This document shows positions 56,961-64,000 of a DNA stretch of 64,000 bases, one piece after another. The DNA is from Isoetes taiwanensis. Its lineage: Eukaryota; Streptophyta; Lycopodiopsida; Isoetales; Isoetaceae. A program made the position numbers and the translations under genes. Each line of letters opens with the position of its first letter. Positions within the stretch are counted from its first letter, which is position 1. The notes beneath the pieces were generated by a model. It made no database searches, was not told the DNA's origin, and worked only from the letters and a program-made list of their open reading frames with translations. Where the stretch lies: contig JAJEKV010000098.1 in assembly GCA_021234155.1 (NCBI GenBank), forward strand, positions 3,132,088 through 3,196,087, given 5' to 3'.

Positions 56961-59590
56961 CATCGCGAATAAGTTGATAAACCCAAACAAGACACGGAAT
57001 CAAAGTGCAGTTTGAACGAGAGGGACTGGACTCTCTTATACATTCAAATCATTTTCACAACATTTAATGAGGAGAGCATATGCATTTATTCTAGATATAC
57101 CTGCTTTCCTTTGTTCTACCGCACTAAATCTAAGGAGTTCGTCCAATTCTATCAAATTGCAGATTATATCCAGTTTCCTGAAATTTCCATTTATCATTCA
57201 AAAGCGTAACAGTTAACCTCATTGCCCAAATGATCATGGTAAAATTTCGGATGACGCCTGCTGCTGAAGCCCCGCAAAGATTGTGCCCGATGCAATGGTG
57301 GCCTGAAAATACTAGCACGCTTCTTATGTGACCAATAAAACAAAACGACAATGCAAAAGAACCTTACATTTTTTCAGAAAGCTCGAACTTTTAGTAAAGC
57401 CATCCGAAGTGCGTAACGACTTCCTTTTGCTGCAAATTACATCTGCATAATGTATCTGGAAGCCGGATCTAAGTCGACCGAAGTTGTGCCTTACTATCTG
57501 TATGAGCTTTCCCCTTCAGATGGAAGCTGGATGGAAATTCGGGAAGGCCAAGGATACTAAATCCCAGAGCAGGCCTCTCCGGTTAGCCAGTTTCAAGGTG
57601 GCTGTAACAGCAAAAACCACCGAGGAGTTTACAGCCAATAGTGGGTTTGGAGCAGTCATGGGCATATTCCAAGCATATCTTGGCATATACCTATAATATG
57701 CCACAAACCCACATAAACAAGGGCTTATAGGGCAACAAAATCCTAAAGCCTTTTCAAAATGGCAGGTCAAATTTAATTCTAGTCATTAGTGGCGATTAAT
57801 TGGCCAGTCCGCAAAATCTACTTTAATGGAAACCCTTAGGGGTTCAATGTAAAACCTTAAGTTTCATGGAAAAACTGGAAGGGTTCCATAATAAACTGAA
57901 GGGTTCGATGTTATTATGCTTGTCGGAGATAGTGTGGTATTTGAGTGTCAAAATAAATAAACTCTTGCACCTAGACATTGGAAGCCCAATAATAAGCCTT
58001 TCTACCAAATTTATTAGCATAAACATATATCTAAGTAAGAGATATAACCCAATGTTATTATTCCACACCAAGCTGTACTTGTTACTCAACTTGTGTTTCC
58101 TTACAATAAATCACTCTGTCATATTCTCTGAAACACCATAATGTTCACTAAACTACATGGGTTTTGAATGGGCGGACCTTTATAGCAAAAGCGGTCGCGA
58201 TAAAAGTTCTTTGGATCAAGTTATCTGAGTTGAACTTTTAGGCGATTCACAACCAAGGCCTATCTGAAATGACTCTGCATGACCTCGAAATGTAGGAAAA
58301 TAATGCATTTCGAGGAAATCTACCAAAGAAAACCCAATCGAGGTATAGCGAGGCGAACGCTAATATGAATCTCTTCTTCTTGGCCATTTCCTTCATGTAT
58401 TTGCAGCCAATTACATTCTGTCCTTTGCGAGTGATAATATCAAAACTTATCTTGAAGTTTGATTGCATTTGGAAGCTCACGGATAGAGACATACCTTCTT
58501 TTAGGCGCATGCGTGCGGCGACAAGTGATTGTTGGTGAGTATTTGATGGATCAATTTGCATCAAGCTTAGATTCTAAGAAAACATGCGATCTGCGTACCA
58601 GTCCAGAAGCGCCATAAATATCCTCCCTAATAATTATACCAATGCCTTTCGGCTTGCAAAATCAAAGAGTTTAAGATGATATACTCGATTAACTATATAA
58701 CATTTTACTAGCATGTTCTTCTTAAGTGCACTAATGTTGAAGATTGAGCGAGGACTCAAAACTGGAACCATTTGCATGGTATATTGCATCACCAAAGTAG
58801 GCCCCAGAGTAATTACTCAAACTTTACCAACACACATTATTGACATACAAGCAGAGTAGTACATGGACATTAAATTGCATGTGCACGCAAAATGATTACC
58901 TATGCTTGCATAAACTTAGCACATGCAGAGGATTTAGGGGCGTAAGACAAATCTCCAAATTGAAGTTCTTGTTTGTAAATAAACACTGCATATGAGAAAA
59001 TACAAATCAGCATTCAATCAGTACTGCATTGTTCGATGATTTCCAAGAGGAAAACCTGGCTGGGAAAAGACAGCCAATAGGCTTAGCAGCAATGCTATGA
59101 GCACGCCTTGAATCTTTACCTTCAAAAGTAAGCATGGATGCCTAGTGATAGAGCTCTACCAAGTCGACACGATTGCTAGAACAGTAGTAGTCCCCGAAAT
59201 CCCTGCGCAAGAAGGCACTATAAGTTTTGATCTATATACAAAACAAAAGCTCCAGCGGCGAAGATCATGCAGTCCGGTGGAGACATGCCGGAATGATCAT
59301 TTTCCTCTATTTTGTTAGGTGCAATGAAGCGAGGAAATTTTTAGCAGTGTTTGCCCGCCACATCATACCCACATATTACACCTCATTAAATAAGACCTCA
59401 CTTTCATAGTCACACGTTTTAGGAATATATACTATGTTTAAATTTGAAGACTCATGCACAGAATGCTAAGTGCAAAATGCACCTTGATGTGATATGTTCA
59501 CACTTATAGATGGCCATCCTATCCTTGCATGTCTCAAAGTTTCTATTCAAGCCCCACAACGTGATGTAGGTGCACCCTAAAAATTGCTCA
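56960..59590. other. no gene recognised; dispersed repeats
   Basis: At 57640-57720 GGGCATATTCCAAGCATAT, TTGGCATATACC and AATATGCC repeat the core of the 23505 family. At 57825-57910 the GGAAGGGTTCC repeat recurs. The minus-strand frame 58564-58247 (105 residues; KKKRFILAFASLYLDWVFFG) is unknown. No splice-supported gene. Confidence 0.4.
57640..57720 (+). repeat. dispersed repeat with GGGCATATTC core, partial copy
   Basis: CAGTCATGGGCATATTCC, AAGCATATCTTGGCATATAC and CTATAATATGCC. Only the GCATAT-rich core is shared with 23505 and 26915; flanks differ. Confidence 0.45.
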
Positions 59591-60060
59591 TTACTTTTCA
59601 AATTTGTCAGGAAATTTGTTCATCATTTGGGCACTTATCTAAGCCATCCATACCAAGCATGGTGTGGATTCTTCCACTACCAGTTTGCACAGCTGGGATG
59701 GGTCAATTAGATGAACCCATGTAACTTTATAGTTGGTAATATGAGAATAGATGCAACAATTATATTCTGACATGCATTTCTCCACCATTGGCAAACCAGC
59801 CACATTCAAAAGCATTTCCTGTGTAATAGCTTCACATGCAACATGATCAAATGTAAAACGGTTTTTTCTTGATCCCAGCTGTGTCAGGCTTTGAGGGCTT
59901 TTCTGCTTTATACATCTGCTATAACTCTGTGATGATATTTTAGAGCTACAGACTGTCTTAAGTCCATAATGGTCAAGAGATAGTTGATAAGCAGTTGTTG
60001 GGAATGGCAGCCGGAAGACATGCAAATGCATCTCACATCCTTGTTTTGAGAATAGAAAGC
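59590..60060 (-). pseudogene. KIN12-type kinesin motor-domain pseudogene
   Basis: Intact relatives are plus-end kinesins of the phragmoplast. The minus-strand frame 60031-59639 has ISSQSYSRCIKQKSPQSLTQ, then RFTFDHVACEAITQEMLLNV and AGLPMVEKCMSEYNCCIY, which match the beta-strand before the ATP loop of KIN12 motors (usual FTFDHVA...GYNSCMFAYGQTGSGKT). The loop itself follows after about 55 extra bases and in another frame as QTGSGRIHTMLGMDGL (about 59685-59635): the P-loop Lys is Arg and the Thr is Ile. The insertion, frame change and loss of the key Lys mean no ATPase. The RVRPL motif and the rest of the motor are missing. Confidence 0.8.
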
Positions 60061-60720
60061 AAGTTAAGATGACAAAAGAAACAAATCTAGAATGTAGATT
60101 ATGTCGATTGAGATATGGAACGTAATAGACACTAAATCAAATTGTAGATTAGTTCTCACCTTGCACATATGGAGACCAAACTTTACAAATGGCATATCTT
60201 TTCTTTTAAAGCAGTGCGTTTCTATGCTCGGGCTTGCCAACTCTACTATCAATGCTTACATTTGTTTAAAGAGGCAATTTTTATATTACCTTGCTTTATC
60301 AGATCTATCTTGGCGGCTTATTAGCTTCAAGCTCTAACTCTCCTCAAGCTACGCCACATTTAAAACAAAGCATATATTGGGAAAAAGAAATCTGAGAACA
60401 TAAGCAAAAAGAATTACAACCTATCTGCATTCAAAATGTAATAGGCTGCCTTCAGTACGGGGCAATATAGAAAAAGGATAGAAATAAATTGGCATCAGTA
60501 GGAACATCCACACAGAGATCTTAGGGAATTTAGGATTACATTACCACGGTACATAAAATTGCCCTCTTGCTTGGTCGCCCTCCTTTCCTTAAGGCAAAGC
60601 GTCAACTGCTGTGAGTTTTTGCTTCAAGGTCAAACACACAATGCAAACCTCCCTCCTTAGATTCTCCATCTTGCCTTCTTGCACTTAGATTCTCCTAGAG
60701 CTGGCCTTGCTAGGCCTATG
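60060..60720. other. no gene recognised
   Basis: AT-rich. Could contain intron sequence of the former kinesin gene upstream of its surviving exon, but no exon is visible. Confidence 0.35.
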
Positions 60721-61330
60721 TTCTTACCCGCAGTCTCTTGGGCTTGCTCCGAAGAAATTAGGCGGGAAAGAATTTCCAAACTTAGGCGTCCCGCCAAGAG
60801 CGGCATCGTCTACAACGGCGTTCACAGCTGTCTGATGCTTTACCATAGAGATAAAAAAGAAGATAGGATTATATTGCTTGATGGACAAATCCCGATCAAG
60901 CACAGCATAAAGCACAAGCCGCTGTGCAGCTGCATAGAATGGTGAAGGTAAATATGCCAAGTGGTACTTTCTTCTCCTCATGATCAAGAGAAGAACAATT
61001 ATAGCCATAACAATTTTATTTTGCATCCAGAGAAGAAGATCATCAACAATATCCATGCCTTTAAAGATAAACAACCTCCCTTCTCTTCCAACCATATTGA
61101 CCATAAAAGCTAGCCATGCAAGATGAGAAAGAGATCGTTTTACGTAGTTTGTGCCAAATTACCATCGGGCTATAGGCGGCGGAATTTGTTAGGCTAGATT
61201 GAGATATGATGGTATAGTTAACAGCAGAGACCATGACCCGAAGCCACTCACACAAGAGAAAAACAATGCTCAATACTCTCCAATCCTTTAGCGCAAAGGA
61301 ACAGCTTCCAAAATTCGACCATCAATTTTA
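60720..61330 (-). mobile_element. LINE fragment, zinc-binding C-terminal region
   Basis: On the minus strand KLFLCAKGLESIEHCFSLV (about 61305-61250) keeps the E-S-x-x-H part of the zinc site seen at 42.0 kb (ESESIEHCLF). About 150 bases on, FMVNMVGREGRLFIFKGMD and DDLLLWMQNKIVMAIIVLLL occupy the position of the SIWK..R..IF block and the helix after it. Frames shift between the two. A short dead copy; the plus-strand frame over it (60679-60945) is a shadow. Confidence 0.5.
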
Positions 61331-63100
61331 TAAACCAGCCTTATTCAGGAAGAAAGACGATGCATGCTTTTAGGGCGGCGGGCTGTGGCTGCTCTCTCGA
61401 CATTCTGCGTGACGCTCTCGAATGGATGGGAAGGGTGCCTCGCTTCACAACCGCTTAGTGCCACCGGCTATGTCGCTTGAGAAGTGGATGGGGTCTCCAA
61501 TATTCACTGTTTTCTCGAAGTTCCCCGCTTCAGTAGCATGGCGTGGCTAAGAAAGGTTTAGGCTTCATCTTCATTTAGATGTGGTTATGACTCGAGGACA
61601 AGGAAATATCATATATTTTGTTGTTTGTAACGACTACAATGGTAAGGCCTCTACTCCCAATCGCGATGGTTTGGGGATTACCGACACTATTTCGGATGTC
61701 TTTTCTCTCAAGCATTCAAATATTAACAGCTTGTTCTAGGCTTCTCGTGGTTAAGTTAGTCGGGTAATACGCCAGTCTTTGAATTGCAAATGAACCAGCA
61801 TTCGAAGGTTACATCCGACATGGAGATGTACGCTTAAGGCCTCTTTAGATTTCTAAGATTAGTAAAGAAGCTTCGGGTCATTTTATCTAGTTTCAAGAAT
61901 GGAGCAACTCTGGAGAAGCTACGCAATGTCATTTCTCTCATGAGGCCAGGTATGTTGCTAGGCGCTAATAGAGGTTTAAACTTAGTGGGCAAATGGATCC
62001 GTGATGAGTGCATATGTCAGCCTAGGCTTTGGTGGGCTTCGGGTCAGCTTCATCGCTGGGTACCGAGGTGGTTATGTTGTGCTTGATGACCCCCTACAAC
62101 CGTTTCATTGATGTGCTTCATCAGCTATCTACACATGACCGGGAGGCATGCTAGGATTTCTAGCGTGATGTTGTTGTGGGCTCTTCTGTACTCCACCATT
62201 AGAATATGCAAAGTCGCAAGGCTTGGCTCTCAACAGCTTGGTTTTAGGTTTCGCATGTTGTTTCTATTCTCCTAGTTTAGTGTGGCTCTCGCGGGAGCTT
62301 CAGATTCTCAATGTTTCTATCGGCTAAGCAAGTTTCCACCATCCTAGCTAGGTGAGTTTAAGACATAAGATGCATGATAAACAAGTTCTGAGTAGAGTAA
62401 GGCCCGGGTAACCTTGGTAATGGAGGACCTTGATTTCATTGTCGCTAATCTAGGAAGATATGGGGTTAGTGGAGGCCGTGGAAGGGTGCACTGTGACATG
62501 GTCTTTGGATGGTAGAGAGTATAGAATGTGGCCTATGCTAGCAGATTTGAGAGCTGAGAAATGTAGTGGACCACCCTTTTAGAGAAATTATTCTGGCTTT
62601 TGTTGCGTGAAGAAGGATTTCACGCCTCTGAGTATTTTTGGAAAATGGATGGGTAGTCTCCCTCAGAGGTATTGTGGTGTGAAAGCATTTCTAGGGTCAA
62701 GCTAACACATGGGAGGATGCTTTGATCAGTTCTTATTAAGGCATCTTCGTGGGAGCTCGTGTGGTCATGCTTTTAGAGGACATCGACTTCTCTTTACCTA
62801 ATCGTATGAATGATATCAGGTTATCTTTGTATTTTAATCCGGGTCATATTGCCTTCCACCGCATCTATAGAGAGATCTCATTATGTGAAGCCTCTACATT
62901 GACTACCGCCAAAAAGAAACTCGCTGTCGCTAAAATCAAAAGTTAATGGAATGTCCCTTTTCTTTAACCAGATCATTATTTCTACAACCACCATTGCCAA
63001 GTTAATGTTTCACGTGACATATGGACCGAGGTATTTGATGTCATTTAATTTTGAACATTCAGAAAGGGAGGTTCTTTGGATGAAGAGAAAAGAAAGGATC
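61330..63100. other. no gene recognised
   Basis: Moderate GC with words such as GNIIYFVVCNDYNGKAS (about 61602-61650, plus) that could be part of a LINE endonuclease, but no catalytic motif is seen. The frame at 62749-62946 is unidentified. Confidence 0.3.
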
Positions 63101-64000
63101 ATTTTCATTTTTGAAGATGACAAACTTTTATTCAATATTCAAAAGAAGTACACACACAATTGCAAGGACAGAATAAAATCCATTGATGAAGGCCCCAGCC
63201 ATGCATAAGATAATATACACAAATATTCCTCAGAAATCGCTGCCTTCTTCTCAGGAGCAAGCCAAACATAGCATGCCTTCACAAATCTATATTGTGCCTC
63301 TGTGAAAGAACTTGATCACCACTCCTATATTGTTAAGCTCCTTAAATATACACCACCTCGGGCTTTTCCAAATAGACCACTCTACAACCATCCCCGGGTT
63401 AAATAGAAAGCATGATGTTGCAAGATTCCAAGTGGAAGGATAACAAGAAGCACTCACCGGGCCGATCAAAAGCACATGGAAGAGATAGTAATCATGACCA
63501 TAATCGCTAAACTTGGTCGCATATGAAAAGCAAAGACTCAAGACTCTCCTCGCTTGTCCCTACATAATAGGCAAAGTTTTAAAATGTGAGATAAAATTTA
63601 TGTAAACCAAAGACAATAACCTCAAGTAAACATCTATGAAGGAGTTGCTCCACAAGGCGTGTTTTGTGGGATGAAGCAATCTATTCCTGTGCCCGTGATC
63701 ACATATGTTTCCACCTAAGAGGGGAAAGGCGTTGTGGCTGCTGCCAACCAACCTAAGGGGAACAATGTCAATATCAACCAAATTTCGGGATATAAGGCAT
63801 GACATTGTGCATTGACAAATTGGAGAACCACCTAAAGAGGCACATCGCTTGGTAGTGAAGTAGTGGCTGGGCGCATTATCGGCTAACTTTTATCAAATAG
63901 CTCATTCCATCGTAGATAACATAAATTTCATCTAAAACATCTCAAGGCAACAAGTGCAAGCCTCATACAGCAATACGTAACCGAACGAAGTGGGTACCAA
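63100..64000 (-). mobile_element. LINE C-terminus and 3' end, inverted copy of 37.0-37.9 kb
   Basis: The minus strand runs base for base alongside 37040-37875, with many small insertions and deletions. Frames 63805-63560 (NLVDIDIVPLRLVGSSHNAF, LVYINFISHFKTLPIM) and 63541-63287 (LCFSYATKF, YLFHVLLIGP, VVEWSIWKSPRWCIFKELN) cover the zinc-binding region and the SIWK block; SLESLLFICDQV in another frame is the E..H-like part. The 3' end has TTGAATAAAAGTTTGTCATC (about 63140-63120). This copy is less eroded than the one at 37 kb and runs off the window edge. Confidence 0.75.

Noticed and set aside
1-64000. CRISPR arrays, rRNA genes, bacterial operons
   Set aside because: No regularly spaced identical repeats, no rRNA words, and the intron-bearing genes are eukaryotic.

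Overview
This is nuclear DNA from a land plant with a large, repeat-laden genome. A fern (monilophyte) is the best guess. The plant calls rest on an aquaporin gene of the NIP class with plant-type GT-AG introns, remnants of PLS-class PPR genes, a KIN12-type phragmoplast kinesin remnant, a PERK-like receptor-kinase remnant, and an LTR retrotransposon whose primer site matches the plant initiator-Met tRNA. The fern guess is inference. The aquaporin selectivity filter (Ser-Asn-Ala-Arg) is closest to the Ser-Thr-Ala-Arg filter known from horsetail silicon channels. A conifer or other gymnosperm is not excluded.

Only one gene reads cleanly from start to stop: the five-exon NIP aquaporin at 11962-13180 (minus). 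Nearly everything else is mobile-element debris or broken gene copies. From 1 to 6.0 kb lie two pieces of a LINE family with zinc-finger C-termini, hairpin 3' ends and (TTCTA)n tails, a tRNA-like SINE piece, an acidic C-terminal exon, and a striking 1-kb block of palindromes, a TATA box and a minisatellite whose units are each a hairpin (5.0-6.0 kb). From 6.7 to 11.6 kb a 5' LTR with primer site is fused to a head-on LINE (5' repeats, ORF1, endonuclease, RT) on the minus strand. From 15.7 to 23.4 kb there are more tails of the (TTCTA)n family, another LINE piece and a CpG-rich segment without recognisable genes. From 25.7 to 33 kb there are a receptor-kinase remnant, a tRNA-dihydrouridine synthase (DUS1-like) pseudogene and short unidentified coding-like exons. 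From 35.6 to 42.3 kb lie a LINE RT, a PPR pseudogene and another LINE end. From 45.5 to 53.5 kb there are a LINE copy and a GC-rich stretch. From 55.8 to 61.3 kb there are a second PPR pseudogene, the kinesin remnant and a LINE end. The window closes on a LINE 3' region at 63.1-64.0 kb that is an inverted copy of 37.0-37.9 kb.

The genes do not form a pathway; the layout is that of a lone functional gene in a graveyard of transposons and duplicated gene fragments. The points most worth following are the aquaporin's filter and exact 108-residue NPA spacing, a LINE family that keeps a 3' stem-loop while the stem sequence changes, and the palindrome/hairpin block at 5.0-6.0 kb.
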